In this document: piece by piece, positions 48,186 through 57,926 of the stretch
Layout of the letters: every line of letters begins with the position of its first letter
How positions within the stretch are numbered: the first letter of the stretch is position 1
Notes under the pieces: generated by a model
The model's database searches: none
What the model was told of the DNA's origin: nothing
What the model saw: only the letters and a program-made list of their open reading frames with translations
Assembly: GCA_016125085.1 (NCBI GenBank)
Contig: WGMM01000007.1
Span: 310,001 to 374,000, forward strand
DNA: 64,000 bases
Reading direction: 5' to 3'
From: a bacterium
GTDB taxonomy: Bacteria; Planctomycetota; Planctomycetia; Isosphaerales; Isosphaeraceae
Position numbers and translations under genes: made by a program

Positions 48186-49646
48186 TCAGGCCAGCACGCC
48201 ACGCACCACTTTGCCCGAGATATCCGTCAGCCGGAAGTCGCGGCCCTGGAAGCGATAGGTCAGGCGTTCGTGGTCGATCCCCAGCAGATGCAGAATCGTC
48301 GCGTGCAGGTCGTGCACATGGACACCGTCCTTCACGACGTTATAGCCGAACTCGCAAGTCTCGCCCCAGACCGAGCCTGGCTTCACGCCGCCGCCCGCCA
48401 TCCAGACCGAGAAACAGCGTGGGTGGTGGTCCCGGCCGTAATTGCCTGGCGTAATCTTGCCCTGGCTGTAGTTCGTACGGCCGAATTCGCCGCCCCAGAC
48501 CACGAGGGTATCTTCCAGAAGCCCACGGCGCTCCAGGTCGGTCACCAGGGCCGCCGATGCCTGATCGGTTTCGCGGCAGAGATTCGTGATGCCGCCCGGC
48601 AGGCCGCCGTGATGATCCCAGTCCTGATGAAAAAGCTGAATGTAGCGCACACCCCGCTCAGCCATTCGGCGCGCCATCAGGCAGTTGGCCGCGAATGTGC
48701 CGGGCGTCCTCGAATCTTTGCCGTAAAGTTCGAAGACGTGGTCCGGCTCGTCAGCCAGGTTCGTCACCTCCGGCACGCTGCGCTGCATTCGGAAGGCCAT
48801 TTCGTATTGGGCGATCCGGGTCCGGATCTCCGGGTCCTGCGTTTCCTGCTCTTCCAGTTAGTGCAGGTCGCGCAGCCGGTCGAGCATTGAGCGTCGTGAT
48901 GCCGAATCCACCCCGGCCGGATTGTTCAGGTAAAGCACCGGCTCCGCGGATGCCCGGAATTGAACCCCCTGATGGCGCGACGGCAGAAAACCCGACCCCC
49001 AGAGCCGCGAATAAAGCGGCTGACCACCTTTGCCCTTGGTGATCAGCACGACGAATGTCGGCAGATCCTCGTTTTCGCTGCCCAGGCCGTACGACAGCCA
49101 AGAGCCGATTGAAGGACGGCCCGCGATCTGAAATCCGGTCTGGAGGAACGTGATCGCCGGGTCGTGATTGATCGCCTCGCTATGCAGGGAACGAATCACG
49201 CAGATTTTGTCCGCGATGCGGGCCGTGTGCGGCAGCAGGTCGCTGATCCAGGCCCCTGACGGCCCATGCTGCCTGAAACCCGTGAACGATCCGACGAGAG
49301 GCAGCCTGGCCTGATAACCCGACATGCCTGTGAGCCGCTGCCCCATGCGTACCGAGGCCGGCAGGTCCTGGCCTTCCATCTTCTTCAGCAGCGGTTTGTA
49401 GTCGAACGTTTCCAGGTGGCTCGGTCCGCCACTCTGGAACAGCGAAATGACGCGCTTGATCTTCGGCGGATGGTGCAGGACACCCAGCGCGCCGGGCGTC
49501 CCGGTCGCCGCATGCGCATTCGCACGCATCAAGTCCGCCAGTGCGATACCGCCGATCCCGTGCGCGAACCGGCCGAGCATCTGCCGGCGCGAAAGGCCGG
49601 CCGTCGCCTCGATCCCGCAACAACCCGTTCGATTCGTCTCGCTCAT
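48186..49646 (-). pseudogene. DUF1501 protein interrupted by an in-frame stop
   Basis: Two same-frame pieces together make one typical DUF1501 protein of about 486 codons. The first (49646-48858) has the Tat-like LSRRQMLGRFAHG and family motifs SLFQSGGPSHLETFDYK and RSLHSEAINHDPAITFLQTG, then stops at TAA 48858-48860. The second continues in frame without any indel: 19 sense codons, then [54 protein letters not shown] and the normal C terminus. A single CAA-to-TAA change would explain the stop. DUF1501 proteins pair with the PSD1 cytochrome protein immediately upstream (37 bases away), as here. If real, this DUF1501 is inactive or split. Confidence 0.85.
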
Positions 49647-49683
49647 CGTCTCGGCTCCCGTCGGCTCGAACTCTCTCGCCGGC

Positions 49684-52600
49684 TTATCGTTTCGTCACGA
49701 ACGGATCGTAGTTGAAAAGGGTCTGAATCACGACGGTCATCGCAGCGTGTTCGACCGGGTCAAGCTTCTGGTCCCGGGCGAATTCGCCAGTGGCGATCAG
49801 TTTTCCGGCCGATTCCCGGTCGGCCCCGAACCGGCTTTTCTGCTCGTCGAGAAGCCGCTTCAGAACCTGAAGTTGAGGTTCGCTCGGCGAATGGCTCGTA
49901 CATACTCTGAAGGCGGTACGGAGACGTTCGTCCTCATCTCCGGGCAAGTCTTTGATCAACCGTTCCGCGAGCACGCGTGCGGCTTCCACATATTGAACGT
50001 CGTTGAGAATCGCCAGAGCCTGCAGCGGCGTCGCAGTCCGCTCGCGCTTGACCATGCAGAATTCACGCGAAGGGGCGTCGAAGGTCGTCATCGAAGGCGG
50101 TGGCGCAGTCCTTCGCCAGAACGTGTACATGCTCCGGCGATAGAGTGACTCACCGTGTTCCTGAACGTAAGTCTTGCCCGTGCCTGATTCTTCCCAAAGG
50201 CCGGCAGGCTGGTAGGGCTTGACGCTCGGGCCGCCGACCTTCCGAACCAGCAGGCCACTGACCGCCAGGGCGTTGTCCCGAATCATCTCGGCCGAAAGCC
50301 GGTAGCGAGGCCCCCGGGCCAGCAGTCGATTGTCCGGGTCTTTTTCGTAAGTGGCCGGATCCCGAGGAGTCGACGACTGCCCATACGTGGCCGAAGTCAG
50401 AATCGTCCGCAGCGTGTGCCGCAAATCCCAGCCGTGGTCCATCAGATCCCGCGCCAGCCATGAGAGCAGCTCAGGGTGCGTCGGCTCTTCGCCCTGATAG
50501 CCGAAGTCTTCGAGCGTCGCGACCAGGCCTCTCCCGAAACACAACATCCAGAGCCGGTTGGCGATCACGCGCGAAACCAGTGGGTTCCGATCGTCGGTCA
50601 TCCATTTCGCCAGGCCGACACGGTCATTTGGCCACGAGGGGTCGAAGGGCAGAATCGCCGAGGGGGTCGAAGGGCCGACTTCTTCCCCTCGTGCCGTATA
50701 TTCCCCGCGATGCAGCACATAAGCCGGTTTTCGCGGGCCAGGCCATTCTTTCATCACCATGACCTGCGGAATGCCCGAGATCAGCTCGTTCTCTTCTTTC
50801 CTAAGCTTCGTCAGATCGTCTCGAATTTTCCGAATGTCGTCGTCGGGCGAGTGCAGAAGCACATGTCGGGCAAAGTCCGCCCGCGAGGCTTCTATCTTCG
50901 CACCCGCCGCATGGGCCACTTCCAGCGGTGATAATTCGCGCCGGAAGACTTCCAGATCGTCGATCTGGCCGCCCTGAAAGCCGACGTCCCGAAATCGCGC
51001 GCCGAGTGCCAGACTTACCGAGCCGGCATCGGCATCGCCCCAGGCCGCGTTATGCACGATATCGCGGGTCAGCCTGTCGCGAACGACCTCGACAGGCTCC
51101 TCGACACCATTCACATACAGCCGAAGCCCTTGAGCCCGGCTCGAACCGTCGTAGGTCACGCTCAACTGGGTCCAGGCGTCCATCGGCACGGGCCGCCTGG
51201 CCCGAATCGCAATGGCGTCGCCTGGCCAGAAGTGAATGAGGGAAACGACCGGCACGCCGTCGTCCAGGATGAGGCTCGAACCCCGATATGCCGAATCCTC
51301 CGCCGCCCGGCTCGCGTGCCAGACCACCATGCGGGGCTTGTGTGCCGAAGGCTTCAGCCAGAGAGACACGGTGAACGGATCCGAGCGGCGAAACGGTGCG
51401 ACATCCTTGCAGACGAAGGCGTCGTCACCCTCGAACCGAATGGAATGCCCGATGCCGCCCCGCCCCTCCGCTGGTGCGTAATCGCCAGCGGGCTTGAGAT
51501 CGTCGAAGTTCTTCGAAAAATCGGCTTTCGGGCTTCCGAACTCAGCGGGCTTCGGCTTCTCCGATCCAGCTGCGTACGAAGCCAGCCAGCCGTCGAGTTT
51601 GCCCTGAAGCTCTGCGATCTCTTTTTTCAGCGTTTCGTGCCGCGTTTTCTGATCGCCCGAATAGAGGGGCAGGGCGGGTGTCGGAGCGGTTTCGGTGAAG
51701 TGGCTGTAAAGACCGTGTTCGTCGATGTTTCCGAAAAACGCGCTGAGGCCGTAAAAGTCCTTTTGCGAGATCGGGTCATACTTGTGGTCGTGGCATCGGG
51801 AGCATTCCATCGAAAGGCCCAGAAACGCCGTGCCGGCCGTTCGCACGCGGTCCGAGACGTATTCGACGCGGAATTCTTCCTCGATCGAGCCGCCTTCGTT
51901 CGTCTGCCGGTGCAGGCGATTGAAGGCCGTGGCCAGAATCTGCTCCTTCGTGGCTTCGGGCAGCAGGTCACCCGCGATCTGCCAGGTAACGAACTTGTCG
52001 TAGGGCAGGTTCTTGCGAAACGCGTCGATCAGCCAGTCCCGCCAGGGCCAGGTGTGCATGTCCCGGTCGGCCTGATAGCCGAACGTGTCGGCATATCGGG
52101 CCACGTCGAGCCAGTCCATGGCCATGCGCTCAGCATAGGCGTCGCTGCTGAAAAGACGGTCCAGAACGGCGTTCTTCGCGGCATCGTCCAGTCTGGTGTC
52201 GGCCAGGAAGGCGTCAATCTCCGCCAGTGTCGGCGGCAGGCCGGTCAGGTCGAAGCTCACGCGTCGCAGCCACGTCGTCCGGTCCGCCTGACGGGCCTGC
52301 TTCAAACCTTCTTTCGCAAGACGTTCGGCCGCGAACCGGTCGATCGGATTCGCCACGACGAAGCCGCTTTCCTTAACTTCCGGCACCGGAACGGTCTTCG
52401 GCACCGGCACGAAGGCCCAGTGCGGCTCGTATTCCGCACCCTGGGCGACCCATTCCCGCAGAAGTGATTTCTCCTGCTGCGAAAGGGGCTTTTTGAACGC
52501 CGGCGGCGGCATCATCTCGTCGGGATCGTCCGAAGCGATTCTGGCCAGGATTTCGCTTTCGGAGAAATTCGCCGGATCGAGCACCCCCGCGCGGATCGCC

Positions 52601-52812
52601 TCGTCCCTGCGATCCAGTCGAAGGTCGGCCTTGCGCGAGGTCTTGTCAGGCCCGTGGCATGCGAAACAGCGGTCCGAAAGAAGCGGCCGGATGTCACGAT
52701 TGAAGCCGGGCTTAGGCCGATCCGCTGGTGATTCGGCCCGAACGGAAAGGGCGGCCATCAACGTGATCGGCACCAGAGCCAGCAGCACGAACGTACGCGA
52801 TTTTGTCGTCAC
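49684..52812 (-). CDS. PSD1-type protein (cytochrome c, DUF1549, DUF1553)
   Basis: This exported planctomycete-type protein is about 1,042 residues. The N-terminal planctomycete cytochrome C domain has a heme motif CFACHG (LLSDRCFACHGPDKT). DUF1549 follows (WLDVARYADTFGYQADR, and MECSRCHDHKYDPI with a second CxxCH). A LamG-like concanavalin insertion sits in the middle (DPFTVSLWLKPSAH, WTQLSVTYDGSSRAQGLRLY). The C-terminal DUF1553 contains NPLVSRVIANRLWMLCFGRG and TPLQALAILNDVQYVEAARV. I chose the GTG at 52812 because it opens a normal signal peptide (VLLALVPITLMAALSVRA); an ATG at 52896 is possible. It is the first gene of an operon with DUF1501. The role is thought to be polysaccharide-linked redox chemistry. 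Confidence 0.92.
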   Translation of the reverse strand: MTTKSRTFVLLALVPITLMAALSVRAESPADRPKPGFNRDIRPLLSDRCFACHGPDKTSRKADLRLDRRDEAIRAGVLDPANFSESEILARIASDDPDEMMPPPAFKKPLSQQEKSLLREWVAQGAEYEPHWAFVPVPKTVPVPEVKESGFVVANPIDRFAAERLAKEGLKQARQADRTTWLRRVSFDLTGLPPTLAEIDAFLADTRLDDAAKNAVLDRLFSSDAYAERMAMDWLDVARYADTFGYQADRDMHTWPWRDWLIDAFRKNLPYDKFVTWQIAGDLLPEATKEQILATAFNRLHRQTNEGGSIEEEFRVEYVSDRVRTAGTAFLGLSMECSRCHDHKYDPISQKDFYGLSAFFGNIDEHGLYSHFTETAPTPALPLYSGDQKTRHETLKKEIAELQGKLDGWLASYAAGSEKPKPAEFGSPKADFSKNFDDLKPAGDYAPAEGRGGIGHSIRFEGDDAFVCKDVAPFRRSDPFTVSLWLKPSAHKPRMVVWHASRAAEDSAYRGSSLILDDGVPVVSLIHFWPGDAIAIRARRPVPMDAWTQLSVTYDGSSRAQGLRLYVNGVEEPVEVVRDRLTRDIVHNAAWGDADAGSVSLALGARFRDVGFQGGQIDDLEVFRRELSPLEVAHAAGAKIEASRADFARHVLLHSPDDDIRKIRDDLTKLRKEENELISGIPQVMVMKEWPGPRKPAYVLHRGEYTARGEEVGPSTPSAILPFDPSWPNDRVGLAKWMTDDRNPLVSRVIANRLWMLCFGRGLVATLEDFGYQGEEPTHPELLSWLARDLMDHGWDLRHTLRTILTSATYGQSSTPRDPATYEKDPDNRLLARGPRYRLSAEMIRDNALAVSGLLVRKVGGPSVKPYQPAGLWEESGTGKTYVQEHGESLYRRSMYTFWRRTAPPPSMTTFDAPSREFCMVKRERTATPLQALAILNDVQYVEAARVLAERLIKDLPGDEDERLRTAFRVCTSHSPSEPQLQVLKRLLDEQKSRFGADRESAGKLIATGEFARDQKLDPVEHAAMTVVIQTLFNYDPFVTKR

Positions 52813-53197
52813 GGCAGTGATCCGGCGGGAATCAAGGGCAGGGGAGCGGATTCCGCCGGATCGAAAAAGCGACAGGTGTCGAGCCGGCGGAAGCATATCG
52901 AATCTATTATAGCTAAGACATGAATCGATGGGTAACTGGATAGCTCAAGCCGATTTCGTCGCACAACGATCGAGCCTTCGTAAGGGTTCAAGTTCCTGAT
53001 CGACCTGTTCGCAGGGAATTCGACCGAATCGGCCAATGCTGCCGTATGCATGATCGGTATGAAGGTTATGATGTCATAACCGTCCGATTCGTACCTGTCG
53101 CTGCGGAGGTTCCTGAACTCGATTGTCCACCTCAGTCGAGACAATCATGTATGATGAAACTTCGATCATCCGTAATCCCTAGGGCCGATGTCAGGCC
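52813..53197. other. Divergent intergenic region
   Basis: Between the PSD1 gene and cheB lie 300-385 bases, depending on the PSD1 start. The part near 52905-53160 is A+T-richer and should hold both promoters. No clear box pair, repeat or RNA was found. Confidence 0.4.
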
Positions 53198-54445
53198 ATG
53201 ACCCAGTACCGCGTGATCGTCGTCGACGACGAGATCCTGCTTCGCCAGGGGCTTTCCGCCCGACTGAGCCGCACCGTCGATCTGAAAGTCGTCGGCGTAT
53301 GCTCGAGCGGCTCCTCCGTGCTCGAACGGCTTGCGGCAGGCTCGGCTGACGCAGTCGTCCTCGACCTGGAGATGAATTGCTCCGAGCCTCAGTCCCTGCT
53401 CCGGGATATCCGCGAGAAGTATCCGGAAATCCTGGTGCTGGCTCTCGCGCCCTCCGAAGCATTCCTGCGAAAGATCCCTCAGTCCCTGATCACGCCTGGC
53501 CGTTGCGAAGCGATCCTCCGGCCCCGGCAGAACACGACCGCCGAGGCTTTTCTCGACGACCTCGCCGCCACCGTCCGTATACGGCTTGTCGATATGTTGC
53601 GTTCCGCCGAGCGGGCAAGATCGAGTTCCGTTTCGATCGAAACCGTTCCTGAATCGCGTTCGTCCATTATCGCACCCATTCAGGAGCACCGTTCCGGTGT
53701 TTTTACGATCGCGCCGGAAGCTCGATCGGGCATGCGTTCCGCCGCCAGCCTCGTCAAAGACAAAGAAATTGCAGCCCCGGATTCTTTCGTCAACGGATCG
53801 TCCGATCTCTCCGCGATGCGCCACTCGGCATCTGACGTCACGATGTCGCGCAGCCTCAGACGCGTCGAAGTCCTGGCGATCGCCTCAAGCACGGGCGGAC
53901 CGCAGGCATTGACCGAACTGCTCGCCGAATTGCCTCGCAATTTTCCCGTGCCCATCGTGATCGTCCAGCACATGCCGGCCGAGTTCACGAAGAACCTGGC
54001 GGACCGGCTGGACGCCACCTGCGCTTTGACCGTCCGCGAGGCCGCCGCTGGCGACGTGCTCCAGCCAGGCCAGGCCTTGATCGCGCCAGGCGACCAGCAC
54101 ATGGTCTTGAGAAGAGGCGAAGATCGCAGGGCTACCGTCACCCTCAATCAGGGGCCGATGGAAAATTCATGCCGGCCCGCCGCTGACGTGCTGTTCCGAA
54201 GCGTTGCCGATATTTATGGGGCATCGGTACTTGGCGTCGTTCTCACCGGCATGGGGAAAGATGGCCTGGCCGGCACGAAGGTCATCCGTGACGCCGGCGG
54301 CCGCGTGATCGTGCAGGACGAAGCCAGCTCGGTCGTCTGGGGCATGCCGGGCGAAATCGCCCGTGCCGGCCTGGCCGATGCCGTTTTGCCCCTGCGTGAA
54401 CTGCCGGGTGAGATCATGAGACGCATCGCCGTGGGACGGATTTGA
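53198..54445 (+). CDS. cheB: CheB-type protein-glutamate methylesterase/receiver protein
   Basis: This 415-residue protein has the layout of chemotaxis methylesterase CheB. The N-terminal receiver keeps Asp10/11 (VVDDE) and the phosphoacceptor Asp56 (VLDLEM), but the conserved Lys position reads Arg (AILRPRQ), so phospho-switching may be altered. A long Ser/Arg-rich linker of about 80 residues is followed by the methylesterase domain with its complete triad: Ser231 (IASSTGGPQ), His258 (VQHMPAEF) and Asp355 (GMGKDG). CheB demethylates or deamidates chemoreceptors. No cheR, cheA or receptor gene is in the window. The flagellar sigma factor gene lies about 1.6 kb to the right on the other strand. 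Confidence 0.9.
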   Translation: MTQYRVIVVDDEILLRQGLSARLSRTVDLKVVGVCSSGSSVLERLAAGSADAVVLDLEMNCSEPQSLLRDIREKYPEILVLALAPSEAFLRKIPQSLITPGRCEAILRPRQNTTAEAFLDDLAATVRIRLVDMLRSAERARSSSVSIETVPESRSSIIAPIQEHRSGVFTIAPEARSGMRSAASLVKDKEIAAPDSFVNGSSDLSAMRHSASDVTMSRSLRRVEVLAIASSTGGPQALTELLAELPRNFPVPIVIVQHMPAEFTKNLADRLDATCALTVREAAAGDVLQPGQALIAPGDQHMVLRRGEDRRATVTLNQGPMENSCRPAADVLFRSVADIYGASVLGVVLTGMGKDGLAGTKVIRDAGGRVIVQDEASSVVWGMPGEIARAGLADAVLPLRELPGEIMRRIAVGRI

Positions 54446-54679
54446 CCTGATGCCGGAGTTCGGTCAATTTCAGCCTCGCACCGAAAGAAGTGACTTGTCC
54501 CCCGAACTTCTCCCGGGCGGTCGTCAGTAACCTTTCTTTCGTCGCCGGAAAATATTCGGATTCACGCATGTCCCGATGGGCAGTTGTCATCGACTGCCGC
54601 TCATGCTAAGTTCGATGCAGAACGCGAAACGTGGTTCGGTTTTTGATGTGTCTCGACAATAGACGATAAAGGCGAAACG

Positions 54680-55030
54680 ATGCACGAAATCGACGAAACG
54701 ATTTACGGGGCAAAACAATCCGGCCTGGGAATCGCGTCCTTCGTATTGAGCATCCTCTGCGGTTTTGCGATTTTTTCGATCATCGTGGTGGCCGGGTATC
54801 TGGATATGTCTCGTCCGGAGGGACTCGATGACAATTCGCCCGAAGCATTGTTCATCGGGTTTTCCATGATCCTCGCCATGGGGATTACGGTCGTCGCCTT
54901 CGGCCTGGGGCTCGCGGCTCTTTTTCAACGAAATCGCAGAATGAGCCTGGCCATTCTCGGCATGTTCTTCTCCTGCATGATCATCGTGGGCACGATCCTG
55001 CTCATCATCCTCGGAAATTCGGTGGATTGA
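54680..55030 (+). CDS. Small three-helix membrane protein
   Basis: This 116-residue protein has a polar N terminus (MHEIDETIYGAKQSG) and three hydrophobic helices (GIASFVLSILCGFAIFSII, FIGFSMILAMGITVVAFG and LAILGMFFSCMIIVGTI). The layout resembles the DUF4190-type small membrane proteins found in many bacteria. No function is known. The ATG is preceded by a purine-rich GGCGAAACG stretch. It stands between cheB and the fliA terminator without obvious links to either. Confidence 0.7.
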   Translation: MHEIDETIYGAKQSGLGIASFVLSILCGFAIFSIIVVAGYLDMSRPEGLDDNSPEALFIGFSMILAMGITVVAFGLGLAALFQRNRRMSLAILGMFFSCMIIVGTILLIILGNSVD

Positions 55031-55254
55031 GATTCCGGCCAGCGATGATCGGATTTCTTGATCGAGTCGAATTGCCCGGAAAATGCAGTTTGCGAGCGAT
55101 ACGCGCGCCGAACCAGCTTGGATTCGAACTTGATATGGACCGGAAGTGCGAGCCGAGATGACGCAACGATGCAATCGGCATTCGAAACGATGCGTGTGCT
55201 CGATCCGCGGATAGCCATGAATCACTTTATTCGGACGGTTGCCGAAACGGAACG

Positions 55255-55278
55255 AAAAAACCGCCCGGGGTGGGCGGT
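55255..55278 (-). terminator. Rho-independent terminator of the fliA gene
   Basis: ACCGCCC (55260-55266) and GGGCGGT (55272-55278) form a perfect stem with a 5-base loop. TTTTTT follows on the minus strand. It lies 48 bases past the fliA stop and marks the end of the leftward flagellar transcript. Confidence 0.93.
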
Positions 55279-55325
55279 CTGTTTCGAATGACGTTCGAGG
55301 TTGAGGCGCGGGTCCTCGGATGCGA

Positions 55326-56102
55326 TCAGGTGCCGAATTCGACGCGGCGCTCGGAGAGCTGTCCCTTGAGCCGTTCGATGATCGAGCTGTGCATCTGGCT
55401 GACGCGCGATTCCGAAAGGTCGAGTGTGGCCCCGATCTCTTTCATCGTCAGCTCTTCATAATAGTAAAGGATGATGATGAGCCGCTCGTTGCGGTTGAGG
55501 CCCTTCGTCACCATACGCATCAAGTCTTTGCGCTGGAGGCGGTTGGTGGGGTCCTCGCCCTTTTTGTCCTCGAGGATGTCGATCTCGCGGACATCCTTGT
55601 AACTGTCGGTCTCGTACCACTTCTTGTTCAGGCTCACCAGGCCGATGGCGTTCGACTCAGCGGCCAGCTTTTCGTATTCGAGGTGGCTGACGCCCAGTTT
55701 TTCAGCGATCTCTTCCGGCGTGGCGGGCCGGCCGAGCTGCACTTCCAGGGCCTTTTTGGCCTCTTCCATCTTGGAGTGCTTGCTGCGGACGAGCCGGGGC
55801 ACCCAGTCCATGGTCCGGAGTTCGTCGAGCATGGCGCCACGGATCCGCGGCACGCAGTACGTTTCGAACTTCACGCCCCGTTCCAGGTCGAACGCATCGA
55901 TGGCGTCCATCAGGCCGAAGACACCGGCCGAGATGAGGTCGTCCAGATCGACGCCGTCCGGGAGCCGCTGCCAGATTCGTTCAGCGTTGTACTTGACGAG
56001 TGGCAGGTAACGCTCGACGAGGCGATTTCGCAGATCCGTAGTAGGTTCTTCCTTGAACCGGTTCCAGACTTCCGCGATATCCGTTTCCACTTGGGTTGCC
56101 AT
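55326..56102 (-). CDS. fliA: FliA/WhiG family sigma factor (sigma-28)
   Basis: This 258-residue RNA polymerase sigma factor of the flagellar FliA/WhiG type has regions 2 to 4. The region-2 core is LVKYNAERIWQRLP and GVFGLMDAIDAFDLERGVKF. Region 3 contains RSKHSKMEEAKKALEVQ and PATPEEIAEKLGVS. Region 4 has the helix-turn-helix EELTMKEIGATLDLSESRVS. It directs transcription of late flagellar and chemotaxis genes. It is the last gene of the leftward motility group and is followed by a strong terminator. No anti-sigma factor gene (flgM) is in the window. Confidence 0.95.
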   Translation of the reverse strand: MATQVETDIAEVWNRFKEEPTTDLRNRLVERYLPLVKYNAERIWQRLPDGVDLDDLISAGVFGLMDAIDAFDLERGVKFETYCVPRIRGAMLDELRTMDWVPRLVRSKHSKMEEAKKALEVQLGRPATPEEIAEKLGVSHLEYEKLAAESNAIGLVSLNKKWYETDSYKDVREIDILEDKKGEDPTNRLQRKDLMRMVTKGLNRNERLIIILYYYEELTMKEIGATLDLSESRVSQMHSSIIERLKGQLSERRVEFGT

Positions 56103-56470
56103 TCAGACCTCCATGTCGCCGAGAGCCACGCACATCCATGTGCTGCCGAGACCGAACCGTCGTCATTCTGCCCCGCCTTGGAGAGGAAATTCGGTCGAAT
56201 TTCCAGGGCGGGTTTCGAGCGTCGGCGGATTCGAGTTCGTTCGGGGACTCCCGTGATGAGCAGGAATCGCCAGTATCTTTATCGGAAGATCAGATACGGG
56301 CCTTGACGGTAAACATCGGATTTTCCGCAAAATCATCATATTCGTTGGCGATTTTCGCGGCATTTTCGACGGGACCCTGATGTGTCGGAAGGCGGAACGA
56401 GGATCGAACCGGCTTTCGTACGCATCGGGTGGGGAGACCTCAGGCTGACGTTACCTTCAGGCAGGTTCGG
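56103..56470. other. Gap between flhG-like gene and fliA
   Basis: About 370 bases separate two co-directional motility genes. I found no good reading frame on either strand and no strong hairpin. fliA may therefore have its own promoter here. Confidence 0.4.
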
Positions 56471-57535
56471 TCAGCCGGCTTTCCGTTTGGAACGGACAGA
56501 GTCCGCAGAAGCTTCGGGGGCCGCGGTTCCCAGAACGTTGATTGCCGGGGCTTCGACTTCCGTCGCTGCCGTGGCCCATTTTTCGAAATCCTGACGCACG
56601 TGCGTCGTGATCCGTTCGATGTCTCTGGCAGCGGTCGAAAGCCACCAGCCGGGTGCCTGGACGACGGCCATGCGGTTGCGGACGGCGCGGGGAACGTCGA
56701 GATCGTCGCGGACGACGCCGAGGTGTCCGACCGAAAGACCCTGGAAGAGTCTGGCCGCCTGGATCAGCCTGTCTGCGGCTTCGTCTCCGGCACGATGCGA
56801 GCCGGCCTTATTGACGAGCGACACGAGCTTGAGATGGCTGCCCGCGGCCCGGCGCAAGTGCGAGAGCAGGGCGTGGCTGGCCGCGATCGAGGCTTGTTCG
56901 GGCGTGGTCACCACGATCATGGCGTCCGAAGCGGCGGCCAGGGTCTGGGACCGTGCGGTCAGGCCGCTGCCGACGTCGACGAGAATCCACTCTGCCACTT
57001 GTTTTTCGCGGAGTTCGCCGATGACCTGGGCGACGAGTTCGTCGGTCGCAGGGCCGACGAGCCAGGCTTCGTTCATGCGGGCCGCATGGGATCCCGCCAG
57101 AAGCTTGATGCCTTCCGGGCCTTCGACCAGAGCGTCTTCCGGGGCGATGCGACCGGCGAGGACGTCTTCGAGATCGACGGTCGGCCGCCGGTCACACAGG
57201 ATCTCGAGCTGGCCAAGGCCGTAGTCGGCATCGACGAGAACGACCGATTCGCCCTTACGTGCCAGTGATACGGCCAGATTATGGCTCATGACGCTCGTGC
57301 CGGCGCCGCCCTTTCCGCTGATGAGGCTGAGCACGCGAGTCGGTTTGGGCTCGCGAACCTGGGCGACGACGGGCTCGGGAGCTTCGTCGACCGTTTCCGG
57401 TTCTTCGAATCTCCTGTCCGCCTGTAGCGTCCAGCCGATCGTATTTTCCCGTTCCGGCTCTTCGTGTACCGGTGTCGGCTCATCCTGAGCCTTGGCTGCG
57501 AACAGGTGTCGCAGCGCATCCGCTTGGTCCGACAT
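56471..57535 (-). CDS. flhG: FlhG/MinD-like ATPase with altered P-loop
   Basis: This 354-residue ParA/MinD superfamily protein has an acidic, Pro/Glu-rich N-terminal tail of about 60 residues. The deviant Walker A region reads SGKGGAGTSV: Lys75 (the signature lysine) is kept, but the universal P-loop lysine before Thr/Ser is Thr80. The Walker A' stretch VVLVDADYGLGQLE and the later WILVDVGSGL and IVVTTPEQAS match FlhG/FleN, which sets flagellar number together with FlhF. The loss of the lysine resembles the atypical CpaE/TadZ branch, so ATP hydrolysis is doubtful. It lies between fliA and the inserted surface-repeat gene, with flhF beyond. Confidence 0.85.
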   Translation of the reverse strand: MSDQADALRHLFAAKAQDEPTPVHEEPERENTIGWTLQADRRFEEPETVDEAPEPVVAQVREPKPTRVLSLISGKGGAGTSVMSHNLAVSLARKGESVVLVDADYGLGQLEILCDRRPTVDLEDVLAGRIAPEDALVEGPEGIKLLAGSHAARMNEAWLVGPATDELVAQVIGELREKQVAEWILVDVGSGLTARSQTLAAASDAMIVVTTPEQASIAASHALLSHLRRAAGSHLKLVSLVNKAGSHRAGDEAADRLIQAARLFQGLSVGHLGVVRDDLDVPRAVRNRMAVVQAPGWWLSTAARDIERITTHVRQDFEKWATAATEVEAPAINVLGTAAPEASADSVRSKRKAG

Positions 57536-57926
57536 GACATCCCTGCCTTCCGTGCGAGAGAGATTCGTTTCACCGGGATTCCGGCTCGCGAATCGATCCC
57601 GACAAGTGCACCGAACCATGGACGAGACCTGAACCACTCCGTGTCGGTCTCCCTGGACGGGACGGAACTCTATCAAAAACAGGAGGGCTGACAAGACATC
57701 TTCGTCAGAATTTTCATGTGCGGTTATGAAGGCTCTATGGATCATACGAATTTTCCGAATGCAACGGTCAGAAAATGGCTGTCTGGAGAAAATTCATTGA
57801 ATTGATGCTTTGCGTGTTTTATAAACATGGCGAAGGTTTTACGGCTGATTTGGGGTTGTAGGTTGAGTCAGCCCGGGAACCGAATTTTGCCCGTATCAGA
57901 CTTGGACACACCTGGAGACTTCCCCG
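57536..57926. other. Divergent region between flhG-like gene and surface-repeat gene
   Basis: About 390 bases contain the predicted promoter of the repeat-protein gene (57797-57825), with a leader of about 95 bases. A control region for the flhG-like gene should also be here but was not identified. Confidence 0.5.
57797..57825 (+). promoter_or_regulatory. Sigma-70-type promoter of the surface-repeat gene
   Basis: TTGAAT (57797-57802), a 17-base spacer and TATAAA (57820-57825) resemble a housekeeping promoter. The predicted start is near 57832, leaving a leader of about 95 bases and a GGAG ribosome-binding site. Confidence 0.65.
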
